A stretch of DNA of 64,000 nt from Roseobacter sp. HKCCD6576-2 (lineage in GTDB: Bacteria > Pseudomonadota > Alphaproteobacteria > Rhodobacterales > Rhodobacteraceae): assembly GCF_013179285.1 (NCBI RefSeq), contig NZ_WVNW01000002.1:1-64000 (forward strand), written 5' to 3'. Below, piece after piece: positions 7,765 through 16,893 of the stretch (the first letter of the stretch is position 1; the number at the start of each line of letters is the position of its first letter). The notes below the pieces were generated by a model, which worked only from the letters and a program-made list of their open reading frames with translations, did not search any database and was not told the DNA's origin. The position numbers were made by a program, and so were the translations under genes.

Positions 7765-9420
7765 TTAGCGCGCAAAGGTTGGGCGCCGCTCGGCGACGCC
7801 GAGCGCGGTTTCAAGCGCCATGCCGAAGTTCAGCAACGGCCCTTCCTCGAACAGCCGCCCCCAAAGCGAGATGCCCTGCGGCACCGTGAAAACCTGGCCG
7901 TCGACATCTTCCTCGCCAACACTCAGCTTGCCAGCGCCAAGGCTGGCTTTGCCGCGCGTTCCAAGCTCAAGAAATCCGGCGCGCAGATGCAAACAGGGGT
8001 GCCCGGTGAAGTTCGACGCAACCAGCATCGGGCCGGTCATGAACGGTCCAACCAACACGTCGATCTCATTGAAGAGGCCGTCGAGCGCCTTCATCACGCG
8101 TAAGCGGAGCCGGTCGAGTTGAACATGATCGACCGCAGACAAGAAGCGCGCCTTTCGGAACGTGTTGGGCCAGGCCCCGTCATCCTGCCAGGTCAGCGTA
8201 TCGTCGGTGTTCTCTAGCGTCAGTTCCTCAAAGGCCGCCGCAGCCTCAGCATAAAGGATGTTGATCAGGGCCCCATAAGGCAGGTCCGGCAAGCTGACCT
8301 CGCGCAGATCAACGCCGAGATCACGCACGGCCTCAAGAGCGGCCCGATCGACCTCGGTTGCGCCGTCTTCGAACGCGTCGGGTAGATAGCCGACGCGAAG
8401 GTCTTTCCACGAGGCATTGGCGTCGAAATGGAATGGTGCCTCGATAGAGGAGGGATCGCCAATATCGCTGCCATTGATCGCGTCAAGGACCATGGCCGTG
8501 TCTTCGACCGAGCGGCAGATTGGGCCGACCTTGTCGAGTGTCCAACAGAGCGCCATGCCGCCGGTGCGCGCGACCCGCCCGAAGGTCGGGCGTAGGCCCG
8601 TCGTCCCGCAGCGCTGAGAGGGTGATGTGATCGAGCCAAGCGTCTCGGTTCCGATAGCAAAAGCACAGAGCCCTGCCGCCGTGGCCGACGCGGACCCGGC
8701 GGAAGATCCGCTTGAGCCTTCATTCAAGTTCCACGGATTGCGCGTCACCCCACCATACCAAATATCGTTATAAGCCAGCGCGCCGACGGTGGTTTTCCCA
8801 AGCAGAACCGCACCGGCGGCATGCAGGCGCTGCACGATCACAGCATCATTTTCGGGGATTCGGTTCTGGAACGGTTCTGCACCCCAGCCCGTGACAATGC
8901 TTTGCGTGTCGAAAAGGTCTTTCAGGCCGTAAGGAATGCCATGCAGCGGGCCGAGCCATTCTCCCGCACCAAGGAGACTGTCCGCCGCATCAGCTTCGGT
9001 GAGCGCGAGGTCGGGCGTCACCGTGGCGAAACACTCAAGGTCCTGGTTCCGCGCTTCGATACGGGCCAGATAAATCTCGGTGAGCCGCCGACTGGTCAGC
9101 TTGCCCTGCCGAAGCCACGCGGAAAGCTGCGTCATCGGCGCAAAAGCAATATCTTCGTCATCATCTGGCAGTGGCCCGCCATCGGTGTCGGAGAATTGCG
9201 CCTTCCCCGCGGATGTCGGCATCACGAACTGCGGCAGGCGCGGGTCAAAGCGGCTTGCCATCGGCTCATCATTCTCAAGCCGCACAGCCCGCCGCATCTG
9301 GGCCGACGCAATCTGCCCTTCCAGGTTTTCCAGCATCTGCTGACGCTCCTGGGGCGTGTAGCTTAGCCCGGCAAGCCGTTCGGCGCCTTCTATGTCCGCG
9401 AGAGTGAGTGAAGCCGACAT
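7765..9420 (-). CDS. amidase-signature family hydrolase
   Basis: A 551-residue member of the amidase signature family, which hydrolyses amide bonds with a Ser-cisSer-Lys triad. The lysine lies in GLKDLFDTQ, and the serine-rich core is GSSGSSAGSASA followed by GTETLGSI. I start at the ATG at 9420 (MSASLTLAD), because the longer frame begins in the intergenic region; an AGGGG element precedes it. No signal peptide, so it is cytoplasmic. It is the first gene of the operon with the peptide-type importer, so it probably acts on the imported compound. The family includes aspartyl/glutamyl-tRNA amidotransferase A subunits, but the length and lack of gatB/gatC neighbours argue against that role. Confidence 0.88.
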   Translation of the reverse strand: MSASLTLADIEGAERLAGLSYTPQERQQMLENLEGQIASAQMRRAVRLENDEPMASRFDPRLPQFVMPTSAGKAQFSDTDGGPLPDDDEDIAFAPMTQLSAWLRQGKLTSRRLTEIYLARIEARNQDLECFATVTPDLALTEADAADSLLGAGEWLGPLHGIPYGLKDLFDTQSIVTGWGAEPFQNRIPENDAVIVQRLHAAGAVLLGKTTVGALAYNDIWYGGVTRNPWNLNEGSSGSSAGSASATAAGLCAFAIGTETLGSITSPSQRCGTTGLRPTFGRVARTGGMALCWTLDKVGPICRSVEDTAMVLDAINGSDIGDPSSIEAPFHFDANASWKDLRVGYLPDAFEDGATEVDRAALEAVRDLGVDLREVSLPDLPYGALINILYAEAAAAFEELTLENTDDTLTWQDDGAWPNTFRKARFLSAVDHVQLDRLRLRVMKALDGLFNEIDVLVGPFMTGPMLVASNFTGHPCLHLRAGFLELGTRGKASLGAGKLSVGEEDVDGQVFTVPQGISLWGRLFEEGPLLNFGMALETALGVAERRPTFAR

Positions 9421-9472
9421 CGTTCCGAAGCCCCTATCGTGCCAATTTTCCGAATCCTTATCTTGTGCAACT

Positions 9473-9501
9473 ATGTTTTTGGCTAATAAATCAATTGTCA
9501 A
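9473..9501 (-). promoter_or_regulatory. possible sigma-70-type promoter of the amidase/importer operon
   Basis: On the minus strand TTGACA (9496-9501) is followed after 17 bases by AAACAT (a poor -10) within an AT-rich spacer shared by the divergent tetR gene. The -35 is perfect and the -10 is weak, so this is tentative. Confidence 0.35.
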
Positions 9502-9702
9502 CACTGCTATCAGGTATAAAAACCGTATTAAAACTATGATTTTTGGATCAGCTTCTTTTATTATCAGCCAGAGTCGCGCTCTGCCCTGTTTTGCGGCGGT
9601 CTGTTATCTGACAGTCGCAGGGGCCATGATGCGGCGGCGGATTCTGCGTGAGAAGCGTCATGCCCTCGCGTTTGCGAGATTGCTGGGAGGATGTGCGGAA
9701 CG

Positions 9703-10371
9703 ATGACCCAGACAGCCCCGCGCGTGCGCGCATATAATATCGAAACACCCGACCGTTTGCTTGACGCCGCCGAACGGCTTTTCGCCAAGCAGAATTATCA
9801 GATCGTCACTTTGAAAGAGATCGCCGCCGAGGCTGGCGCGAATGTTGGTCAGATTGCCTACCATTTCGGTAAGAAAGAGACGCTGGTCCGGGAGACCATT
9901 CAGCGCCGCGCAAGCGAGCTCAATCGCGAGCGGATTGTCCTCCTGGAGCAGTACGAAGAGTTGGTTGGGCGGAACAATGTCGAGGTTGAACCTCTCGTCC
10001 GCGCGCTTATCCTGCCGTATTACAACAAGCTTGATGGCGAAAACGAACAGTGGCGCCACTTTGCCACTTTCGTTGGGCGCTCGGTCTGGGACGGCACGCT
10101 GTCCAGCTATATGAGCGAGAGTTTCGACAATGTGGCCAAGCTCTATATCGACGCTTTTATGCGGGCCCTGCCAGAGCTTGAACATAGCGACGCCATTCGA
10201 GGTTTTCATTTTTTGATGGCGATCATGCACGCGGCAACCGTGCAGGACGCGCGCGTCGAGGGCCTTCTCGGCATGGCCGGAAGTGACCTGTCTTGGGCGG
10301 TCTATAAGGAGATTGTCGTTCCTTATATCAGTGCAGGTTTCAAGGCGATCGCGGCGACCTCCGCTCCATAG
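9703..10371 (+). CDS. TetR family transcriptional regulator
   Basis: A 222-residue regulator with an N-terminal TetR helix-turn-helix: LLDAAERLFAKQNYQIVTLKEIAAEAG, then NVGQIAYHFGKKETL. The C-terminal half is an all-helical ligand domain of CecR-like proportion. The ATG at 9703 is preferred; an in-frame ATG at 9691 sits only two bases from the GGGAGG ribosome-binding site, which better serves 9703. It is transcribed away from the amidase operon across a 282-base AT-rich region, so it most likely controls that operon and itself. No clear long palindrome was found there to assign as its operator. Confidence 0.9.
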   Translation: MTQTAPRVRAYNIETPDRLLDAAERLFAKQNYQIVTLKEIAAEAGANVGQIAYHFGKKETLVRETIQRRASELNRERIVLLEQYEELVGRNNVEVEPLVRALILPYYNKLDGENEQWRHFATFVGRSVWDGTLSSYMSESFDNVAKLYIDAFMRALPELEHSDAIRGFHFLMAIMHAATVQDARVEGLLGMAGSDLSWAVYKEIVVPYISAGFKAIAATSAP

Positions 10372-10525
10372 ATCATCCCGGTCAGATTATGATTGTGCGG
10401 CTTTCATAAAGGCCCCGCCGGCAATGCTTGTTACGCGCAAGCGGGGTGCCGGGCGGACGTGTTTGTTCGCAAGCTTTGGAATGCGGGATGACCTCTCATG
10501 TGGTCGAAACATTGTGACCCTGTCG

Positions 10526-10548
10526 CGGTCAGACACATCACCTGACCG
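10526..10548. promoter_or_regulatory. inverted repeat upstream of the YnjB-like gene
   Basis: CGGTCAG and CTGACCG form a seven-base perfect inverted repeat with a nine-base spacer, about 115 bases before the binding-protein start, in a 290-base gap that otherwise shows nothing but a short GAGGTTGTG direct repeat. It could be an operator or a leader hairpin. Confidence 0.35.
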
Positions 10549-10661
10549 ATGCGATCAAACGAGATTGTGTTCGAGGTTGTGCTTGAGGTTGTGGCTGCGG
10601 CGGCGCTCTGCGGTTAGAACCGGAGCAAACGAAAGCAACCCTGAGAAACCAGGAAGACCGA

Positions 10662-11894
10662 ATGAGATATGTTTCCAAGCTGGCGGCCCTGGCGGTGAGC
10701 GCGGCTATGTTGCCCCTGGCAGCCATGGCCGACACGGCGGATGGCGATGCGCTGAACGCTGTGACATGGGATGAAATCGTCGAATTGGCCCGGGGTGGGG
10801 AGGTCAACTGGTTCCTCTGGGGCGGGTCGGATGACATCAACCGATATGTGATCGAATATATCGGCGGGCGGCTGATGGATGAATACGGCATCACGTTGAA
10901 CCGGGTCGGCCTCAGCGATACGGCGGAGGCGGTCAACCTGGTCCTGAGCGAGCGCGAAGCCGGTGTGATGGATGCAGGCTCCGTCGACATGATTTGGATC
11001 AACGGCGAGAATTTCCGCACCATGATGCAGGGAGATTTGGTCTATTGCGGATATACCGATCTTCTGCCGAACAACGCTTTGATCGACTGGAGCAATCCGG
11101 CGATTGCCAATGATTTCGGTGTGCCGGTCGACGGCTGCGAAGTGCCTTGGTCAACCGCGCAATTTGCCTTCGCCTACAACACGGCGCTCCATGACGCACC
11201 GCCAACCTCGATCCCGGATTTGTTGGACTGGATCGTGGCCAATCCTGGTCAGTTCACCTATTCCGCACCGCCCGATTTCAACGGATCGGTGTTTGTCCGG
11301 CATGTGTTCTATCATGCTGCAGGCGGCGTCGAGAACCTGCTGGGAGAGTTTGATCAGGACCGTTTTGACGGCGCCGCAGCCGCGACTTGGCAGATCTTGA
11401 ACGATATCGAGCCCTATCTTTGGCGTGAAGGCGCGACCTATCCAACGTCGATCACGGCGCTGGAACAGCTGTATGCCAATCAGGAAGTCGGTTTGGTGTT
11501 CAACTATGAACCCGCCAGCGTCGGCATCAATATCGAAAACGGCATCTTTCCACCAACGACCCAAGGCTATGCCATGACGGATGGCACAATCGGCAACACC
11601 AACTACACGCTGATCCCATTCAATTCGCCCAATAAAGCCGCCGCTTTGGTGCTGCAAAACCTGCTTCTCTCGGCTGAGGCGCAGGTTCACAAGGCAAGGC
11701 CGGATGTTTGGGGGGCACAACCGGGGATCGATATGACCCGCGTGGATGGAGAGGTGCGGGCGGTTTTTGACTCAATCGCGCGCCATCCAAACGTTGTGCC
11801 CGCCGAAGACTTGGCCGCGACCGCATTGCCGGAACTGCAGGCCTCCTGGATTTCTGCGATTGAGCAGGGTTGGATCGACAACGTTGGCAATTGA
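10662..11894 (+). CDS. ABC transporter substrate-binding protein, YnjB-like
   Basis: A 410-residue periplasmic binding protein with a standard signal peptide (hydrophobic run LAALAVSAAMLPLAAMA, cleavage before DTA). The segment VNWFLWGGSDDINRY followed by a DMIWINGENF motif matches the YnjB group of family 1 binding proteins, whose ligand is not firmly established. A second gene set for two permeases and one ATPase follows, giving a complete importer. A hairpin separates this gene from the permeases. Start ATG as given. No regulator is encoded with it; the TetR gene upstream is more plausibly tied to the amidase operon. Confidence 0.88.
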   Translation: MRYVSKLAALAVSAAMLPLAAMADTADGDALNAVTWDEIVELARGGEVNWFLWGGSDDINRYVIEYIGGRLMDEYGITLNRVGLSDTAEAVNLVLSEREAGVMDAGSVDMIWINGENFRTMMQGDLVYCGYTDLLPNNALIDWSNPAIANDFGVPVDGCEVPWSTAQFAFAYNTALHDAPPTSIPDLLDWIVANPGQFTYSAPPDFNGSVFVRHVFYHAAGGVENLLGEFDQDRFDGAAAATWQILNDIEPYLWREGATYPTSITALEQLYANQEVGLVFNYEPASVGINIENGIFPPTTQGYAMTDGTIGNTNYTLIPFNSPNKAAALVLQNLLLSAEAQVHKARPDVWGAQPGIDMTRVDGEVRAVFDSIARHPNVVPAEDLAATALPELQASWISAIEQGWIDNVGN

Positions 11895-11911
11895 GCCGAT
11901 GATCGCGGGGG

Positions 11912-11939
11912 CCATCTCGGCCCGGCGCGAGATGGTTTT
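11912..11939 (+). terminator. hairpin plus T-run between binding-protein and permease genes
   Basis: CCATCTCG and CGAGATGG form a perfect eight-base stem around an eight-base loop, followed by TTTT. It has the form of a rho-independent terminator but lies inside the operon, so it probably acts as a partial terminator that lowers expression of the downstream permease and ATPase genes. Confidence 0.65.
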
Positions 11940-11965
11940 GCATCCCATTTGGGGCGAGGCCCGCT

Positions 11966-12829
11966 TTGTCTGACCGTCTGAAGATTTTCTTGCTGTTGCT
12001 GCCGGCGCTCTTGGTGATTGTGGGGCTGTTCTTTGGCGGCCTCTTGATCGGCCTGATGCGCAGCTTCAACTACATGCCGGTGATTGGGCTGACGGAGCCG
12101 AACTTGCAGGCCTACGCCGCAATTTTCACGGAGGAGGAGTTCTATTACTCCTTCCTGCTAAGCTTCCATATCTCTTTCACCTCCACGGTGATCTCTTGCA
12201 TCCTTGCCGTCGGCGCCGCGTTGCTGCTGCGGCGCGCCTTCATTGGTCGTGCCATTATCAACTTCCTGTTTCAGTTGAACTTGACCGTGCCGCATTTGGT
12301 CGGCGCCATCGGCATTCTCTACCTGTTTTCGCAATCGGGCAGCTTTGCGCGCTTGGCAGCCGAGTTCGGCATGATCGCGCGGCCCGCCGATTTTCCCGCG
12401 CTGGTCTTCGACCCCTACGCCATCGGGATCATCCTGCAATATGTCTGGAAAGAGGTGCCGTTTATCGGGGTGATCGTCCTGGCAAACATGCAGGCCATGG
12501 GGGAGGACTATGAAAGTGTCGCCCGGTCTTTGGGCGCATCAAAATGGCAGAGCTTTCGCTATGTCCTGCTGCCATTGATCTTTCCGGGCCTTCTGTCAGC
12601 CTCGGTGATCGTCTTTGCCTTCACCTTTGGGGCCTATGAAATCCCGGCGCTGCTTGGCGCGAATTACCCCGCAGCGCTGCCGGTGCTTGCGTATCGCAAA
12701 TACACCGATGTCGATTTGGCGGCGCGCCCTGAGGCCATGGCGTTGGCCATTCTGATCGCGGTGATGAGCGCGGTGATGATCTATATCTACATCCGCTATG
12801 CGCGCCGACGGGTGAGGGGGGTGAGATGA
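11966..12829 (+). CDS. ABC transporter permease (first, YnjC-like half)
   Basis: An inner-membrane permease of 287 residues with six likely membrane segments. The coupling loop is visible as ESVARSLGASKWQSFRYVLLPL. It corresponds to the N-terminal half of the fused E. coli YnjC permease; here the two halves are separate genes. The start is a TTG at 11966 preceded by a GAGG-type site; no in-frame ATG occurs before the first membrane helix. It overlaps the second permease gene by four bases. Confidence 0.88.
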   Translation: MSDRLKIFLLLLPALLVIVGLFFGGLLIGLMRSFNYMPVIGLTEPNLQAYAAIFTEEEFYYSFLLSFHISFTSTVISCILAVGAALLLRRAFIGRAIINFLFQLNLTVPHLVGAIGILYLFSQSGSFARLAAEFGMIARPADFPALVFDPYAIGIILQYVWKEVPFIGVIVLANMQAMGEDYESVARSLGASKWQSFRYVLLPLIFPGLLSASVIVFAFTFGAYEIPALLGANYPAALPVLAYRKYTDVDLAARPEAMALAILIAVMSAVMIYIYIRYARRRVRGVR

Positions 12830-13650
12830 TCGGGCAAGACGGTCTCTGGACCAAAACCTTCCGCTATCTCACGTGCCTGGTTCTTGTGATCTGGCTGGTG
12901 TTGCCGCTTATCCCTTTGGCGATTTGGTCCTTCGCCCGGGGCTGGTTCTTTCCGGACATTCTGCCCCGCGTTTGGACCTTAGACGCGTGGGACTACGCCA
13001 TGTCTGACACATCTGGCGTGTTAGATAGCCTCTGGCTGACCATCGGCATCTCGCTCGCGGCCACCGCGCTCTCGATCTTGATCGGCGTACCAGCGGGCCG
13101 GGCGCTTGGTATGCATAAATTCAGGGGCAAGGAGGTTGTCGAAATGATGATCCTTGCGCCCATGATCGTGCCAGGTATTGCGGTGGCTTTGGGCATTCAT
13201 TCGGTGTTTATCTGGCTTGGGCTGACCAACACGGTGCAGGGTGTAATCCTGGTCCACCTGATCCCGACGCTGCCTTACATGACCCTCGTCATGGCTGGCA
13301 TTTTCTCGAATTATGATCCCGCGTTTGAGGCGCAGGCGCGCAGCCTCGGAGCCTCCCCACTCAAGACATTCTGGTATGTGACACTCCCGGCGATCTTGCC
13401 CGGCATTATTGTCGGTGGCCTTTTCGCGTTTCTGGTCTCCTGGAGCCAATACATCCTCACCTTGCTGATCGGCGGCGGGCGGGTCGTGACCCTGCCGCTC
13501 CTGCTGTTCAACTTCGCGACCTCTGGGCGCAATGACATCACCGGCGCCATCGGCATGATCTACATTCTGCCTGGCATCCTCATTCTCCTTCTCACCGCCA
13601 AGCAGCTTTCGGGCCGGAGTGCCGCGGTTGGAGGCTTCGGACGTCTATGA
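12826..13650 (+). CDS. ABC transporter permease (second)
   Basis: A 274-residue inner-membrane permease with about six helices. The coupling loop EAQARSLGASPLKTFWYVTLPAI is clear, and the membrane domain is of the binding-protein-dependent type. It starts at an ATG overlapping the stop of the first permease (ATGA) and overlaps the ATPase gene by four bases, so the three genes are translationally linked. It pairs with the first permease to form the channel. Confidence 0.9.
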   Translation: MIGQDGLWTKTFRYLTCLVLVIWLVLPLIPLAIWSFARGWFFPDILPRVWTLDAWDYAMSDTSGVLDSLWLTIGISLAATALSILIGVPAGRALGMHKFRGKEVVEMMILAPMIVPGIAVALGIHSVFIWLGLTNTVQGVILVHLIPTLPYMTLVMAGIFSNYDPAFEAQARSLGASPLKTFWYVTLPAILPGIIVGGLFAFLVSWSQYILTLLIGGGRVVTLPLLLFNFATSGRNDITGAIGMIYILPGILILLLTAKQLSGRSAAVGGFGRL

Positions 13651-14687
13651 CGCATGTCTCTATCCAACATCTGACCAAACTCTATCCCGGCGGCGATCAC
13701 CCGGCCCTCGACCGGTTGAGCCTTGAGATCGAGAGTGGCGTGCTGACCGCGCTGCTCGGGCCATCGGGCTGTGGCAAGACCACGACGATGAAGATCATCG
13801 CGGGACTTTTAGAGCCAAGCTCGGGTGATGTGCGATTTGATGGCCGCTCGATCTTACGGGAAAAGCCCGAAAACCGGGGCGCCGTGATGGTGTTTCAGAA
13901 CCATCTGCTGTTTCCCTATATGAGCGTGGCGGAGAATGTCGGATTCGGTCTCAAGATGCGCAAAACCAACTCCGCCGAGATCAAACGACGCGTTGGAGAG
14001 ATGCTTGATCTGGTCCGCCTCCCCGATCTGGGTGAGCGCAAGCCAAGCGCGCTTTCCGGCGGGCAACAACAACGGGTTGCGCTCGCCCGCGCGCTGATTG
14101 TGCAGCCGGAGGTTTTGCTGCTGGATGAACCGCTTTCGAACCTCGACACGCATCTGCGGTTTGAAATGCGCGATCTGATCCGATCTTTGCAGCAAGAGAC
14201 CGGGATCACCACGATCTTCGTAACCCATGATCAGGAAGATGCCGTCGTGCTGGCGGACCGTGTCGCGCTGATCCTTGATGGGCAGATGAAGCAGTACGAC
14301 ACGGCCGATGCGTTCTACAAACGCCCTGCGGATGAGGCGACGGCGCGGTTTTTCGGCGGGCGCAACTTCGTCTCGGGCACCTCTGCGGATGGTGTTTTCG
14401 ACAGCGCCTTGGGACGGTTGGTTTTGTCGGCTAGGGCCGCAACGGGGCAGGGCATGCTGACCTTCCGACCCGAAAATGTGCGCTTGGGGCACGCACCGAG
14501 CGGTCAAAACAACCTAACCGCCGATCTGATCGAGGTCATCTATCTGGGCACCCAAACCCGCCTGAAACTCAGCGTTGGTGATATGCTGATCGAGGCAATC
14601 GTGAACCCAACAGAAGCGGAGGGATACCGCGTTGGTGCGCTGGTGCCCATCCACCTTCCAAACGAGACGCTCTGGGTGATTTCATAA
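13647..14687 (+). CDS. ABC transporter ATP-binding protein, MalK/PotA-like
   Basis: A 346-residue ATPase with Walker A GPSGCGKT near residue 38, the signature LSGGQQQR near 136 and Walker B VLLLDEPLSNLD near 153. It has a C-terminal TOBE-like regulatory region after about residue 240 (LTFRPENVRLG). Proteins of this form drive uptake of polyamines, sugars, thiamine or iron, so the ATPase does not tell the substrate. It is the last gene of the YnjB-like importer operon and ends 30 bases from the convergent pcaQ. Confidence 0.92.
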   Translation: MTHVSIQHLTKLYPGGDHPALDRLSLEIESGVLTALLGPSGCGKTTTMKIIAGLLEPSSGDVRFDGRSILREKPENRGAVMVFQNHLLFPYMSVAENVGFGLKMRKTNSAEIKRRVGEMLDLVRLPDLGERKPSALSGGQQQRVALARALIVQPEVLLLDEPLSNLDTHLRFEMRDLIRSLQQETGITTIFVTHDQEDAVVLADRVALILDGQMKQYDTADAFYKRPADEATARFFGGRNFVSGTSADGVFDSALGRLVLSARAATGQGMLTFRPENVRLGHAPSGQNNLTADLIEVIYLGTQTRLKLSVGDMLIEAIVNPTEAEGYRVGALVPIHLPNETLWVIS

Positions 14688-14716
14688 GATCGCGGTGCCG
14701 CATGCCCCGATATGTC

Positions 14717-15655
14717 TCAAGTTGCCAGTCGACTGCGTTCGACCGCTGTCTGCACCGCCATCCGAAACAGAGCATAGACTGGCACCTCCGGCGCATCCGG
14801 GCGCACCATTAGGCCGACCGGCCCATCTGTCATCGCCGTGTCGATCGGAAGCCGGACAAGCGTGCCATCCGCGGTTTCGTTGGCCACAACACCGCTCGAT
14901 ATCACCCAAATCGCATCGGATTGCCGCGTATAGACGCGACCGAAGGTGCTTGAAACGGTCTCGATCCGGTTCGGCGGCTCGGTTAGCCCATGGGCGATCA
15001 AAAACCGCTCCACCATCGGTCTTATCGCGGATCCTGCCGGTGGATAGATCAACTGCCATTCACCAATCCGGTGCAGGTCCGGCGCCGCCAAGAGCGGATG
15101 ACCGGCGCGCACGACAAAATCCACCTGTTCCATATAGAGTTGTGTGAACGAGATGCCTTGCATCGTGTCCGGCTGCCCAAGCCGCCCGATCACCACATCG
15201 AGTTCGCCCAAGCGCAATCGCTCAATCAGATAGCCATGCGGCCCATCCAGCATTTGGAGCATGGCGTCCGGTGCCAAGGCCGAGAACTCGGCGACGACCT
15301 CCGGCATCATCGAGGCAGCCACACTGGGGAGTGATCCGACGCGAAGCCGTGTCTTGACCTGCTGCCGCGCGGTTTCGATGCCGCGCACGCCCTGCTGCAG
15401 ATTGGCGAGCGACATTTGCGCAAAATGCAGAAACACTTCGCCCTGTTTCGTCAGCGTGACGCCAGATCTGCTGCGCTGCATAAGCTTGGCGTCGACGATG
15501 TCTTCCAATTCTTTCAAGGTCTTCGAAATCGCCGGTTGTGTGAGATACAGCTTTTCAGCCGCTCGTTTTAAACTCCCCTCCCGGGCGATTTCGACAAAGC
15601 ATTGAATGTGACGGAATTTAACGCGCCGCTCGAATATGGTTTCTTTTTTGGGCAT
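14717..15655 (-). CDS. pcaQ: LysR-type regulator PcaQ of the protocatechuate cluster
   Basis: A 312-residue LysR protein. The N-terminal helix-turn-helix is KFRHIQCFVEIAREGSLKRAAEKLYLTQPAISKTLKELE, with the substrate-binding domain after about residue 95. PcaQ of rhizobia and roseobacters activates the pca genes in response to carboxymuconolactone-type inducers. Its placement directly divergent from pobA-pcaC-pcaH-pcaG, with a LysR-type palindrome in the 68-base gap, supports the name. No strong ribosome-binding site precedes the ATG. Confidence 0.87.
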   Translation of the reverse strand: MPKKETIFERRVKFRHIQCFVEIAREGSLKRAAEKLYLTQPAISKTLKELEDIVDAKLMQRSRSGVTLTKQGEVFLHFAQMSLANLQQGVRGIETARQQVKTRLRVGSLPSVAASMMPEVVAEFSALAPDAMLQMLDGPHGYLIERLRLGELDVVIGRLGQPDTMQGISFTQLYMEQVDFVVRAGHPLLAAPDLHRIGEWQLIYPPAGSAIRPMVERFLIAHGLTEPPNRIETVSSTFGRVYTRQSDAIWVISSGVVANETADGTLVRLPIDTAMTDGPVGLMVRPDAPEVPVYALFRMAVQTAVERSRLAT

Positions 15656-15680
15656 CTATCGTATAGTAATTCTCATTTTT

Positions 15681-15703
15681 GTTATCGGTTTTAACAAGAT
15701 AAC
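15681..15703. promoter_or_regulatory. likely PcaQ operator (LysR-type palindrome)
   Basis: GTTATC and GATAAC form an inverted repeat separated by 11 bases, lying in the 68-base gap between pcaQ and pobA. LysR proteins bind interrupted palindromes of about this spacing, and the arms resemble the ATAAC half-sites described for PcaQ. Position fits control of both divergent genes. Confidence 0.6.
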
Positions 15704-15723
15704 GTTGCCGTGTGGAGGGGTTT

Positions 15724-16893
15724 ATGAAGACACAGGTGGCGATCGTTGGCGGGGGACCTTCGGGGCTGCTGCTTGGGCAGTTGTTACAGACGCGCGGCAT
15801 CGACAGCATCGTTTTGGAGCGAAGAACCAAGGACTATGTTCTAGGTAGGATCCGCGCGGGGGTGTTGGAAGTTGGGGCGGTGAACCTGCTGCGCCAAGCC
15901 GGTGTCGGCGACCGCATGGACCGTGAGGGCATCCTCCATGACGGCACAATCATCTCCTACGGCGATGAGATATTCGGTATCAATTTCAAAGAACACACCA
16001 ATACCGGGGTTATGGTCTATGGCCAGACCGAATTGACGCGCGACCTTTATGATGCGCGTGAGGCCACCGGTGGACGGATCATCTACGACGTCGAGGATGT
16101 GCAGATTTGCGATGCGAAGTCAGAGGCGCCTTACGTCACCTACACGGTCGATGGCGTCGCGCAGCGGATCACTTGTGACTTTGTCGCGGGATGTGACGGA
16201 TTTCATGGAGTCAGTCGCAAAACCATCCCCGATGATGTGCGCGTTGAGTATGAGAAAGTCTATCCGTTCGGATGGCTTGGTATTCTGTCAGAAACGCCGC
16301 CTGTTGCGGATGAATTGATCTATGCCAGTTCTGAGCGTGGTTTCGCACTCTGTTCCATGCGAACCCCTGTGTTGAGCCGCTATTACATCCAGTGCTCTTT
16401 ACAAGACACCGTTGAAGATTGGTCGGATGAAGCTTTCTGGTCAGAGCTGAAGCGCCGCCTTCCCAAAAATGTGGCCGACAAGCTGATCACCGGGCCATCG
16501 ATAGAGAAATCCATCGCGCCCTTGCGCTCTTTCGTGACGGAGCCGATGCAGTGGGGGCGGCTGTTTCTCTGCGGGGATGCGGCGCATATCGTGCCGCCGA
16601 CTGGGGCCAAGGGCTTGAACACCGCCGCCTCCGATATCTACTATCTCTTCAATGGTCTGGCTGAGTATTATCAAGACGGCGCGACCGCTGGGCTTGATGC
16701 GTATTCGGAAAAAGCCCTTGCGCGGGTTTGGAAGGCGGAGCGATTTAGCTGGTGGATGACCAATCTTTTGCACCGCTTCCCCGATGAGAACCAGTTCGAT
16801 CAGAAGATGCAGGCGGCGGAGATCGCATTTCTGCGCACCAACCGCGCCGCGCAGAGCGTTCTGGCGCAAAACTATGTTGGGTTGCCATACTGA
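15724..16893 (+). CDS. pobA: 4-hydroxybenzoate 3-monooxygenase
   Basis: A 389-residue FAD monooxygenase that hydroxylates 4-hydroxybenzoate to protocatechuate using NAD(P)H and oxygen. The N-terminal FAD motif is VAIVGGGPSGLLLGQLL; the later ribityl-binding motif is CGDAAHIVPPTGAKGLN near residue 284, as in the PobA family. The length matches the family (about 390). The ATG at 15724 follows a GGAGGGG ribosome-binding site, so the four extra upstream codons are not used. It is the first gene of an operon whose next three genes act on its product. Confidence 0.95.
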   Translation: MKTQVAIVGGGPSGLLLGQLLQTRGIDSIVLERRTKDYVLGRIRAGVLEVGAVNLLRQAGVGDRMDREGILHDGTIISYGDEIFGINFKEHTNTGVMVYGQTELTRDLYDAREATGGRIIYDVEDVQICDAKSEAPYVTYTVDGVAQRITCDFVAGCDGFHGVSRKTIPDDVRVEYEKVYPFGWLGILSETPPVADELIYASSERGFALCSMRTPVLSRYYIQCSLQDTVEDWSDEAFWSELKRRLPKNVADKLITGPSIEKSIAPLRSFVTEPMQWGRLFLCGDAAHIVPPTGAKGLNTAASDIYYLFNGLAEYYQDGATAGLDAYSEKALARVWKAERFSWWMTNLLHRFPDENQFDQKMQAAEIAFLRTNRAAQSVLAQNYVGLPY

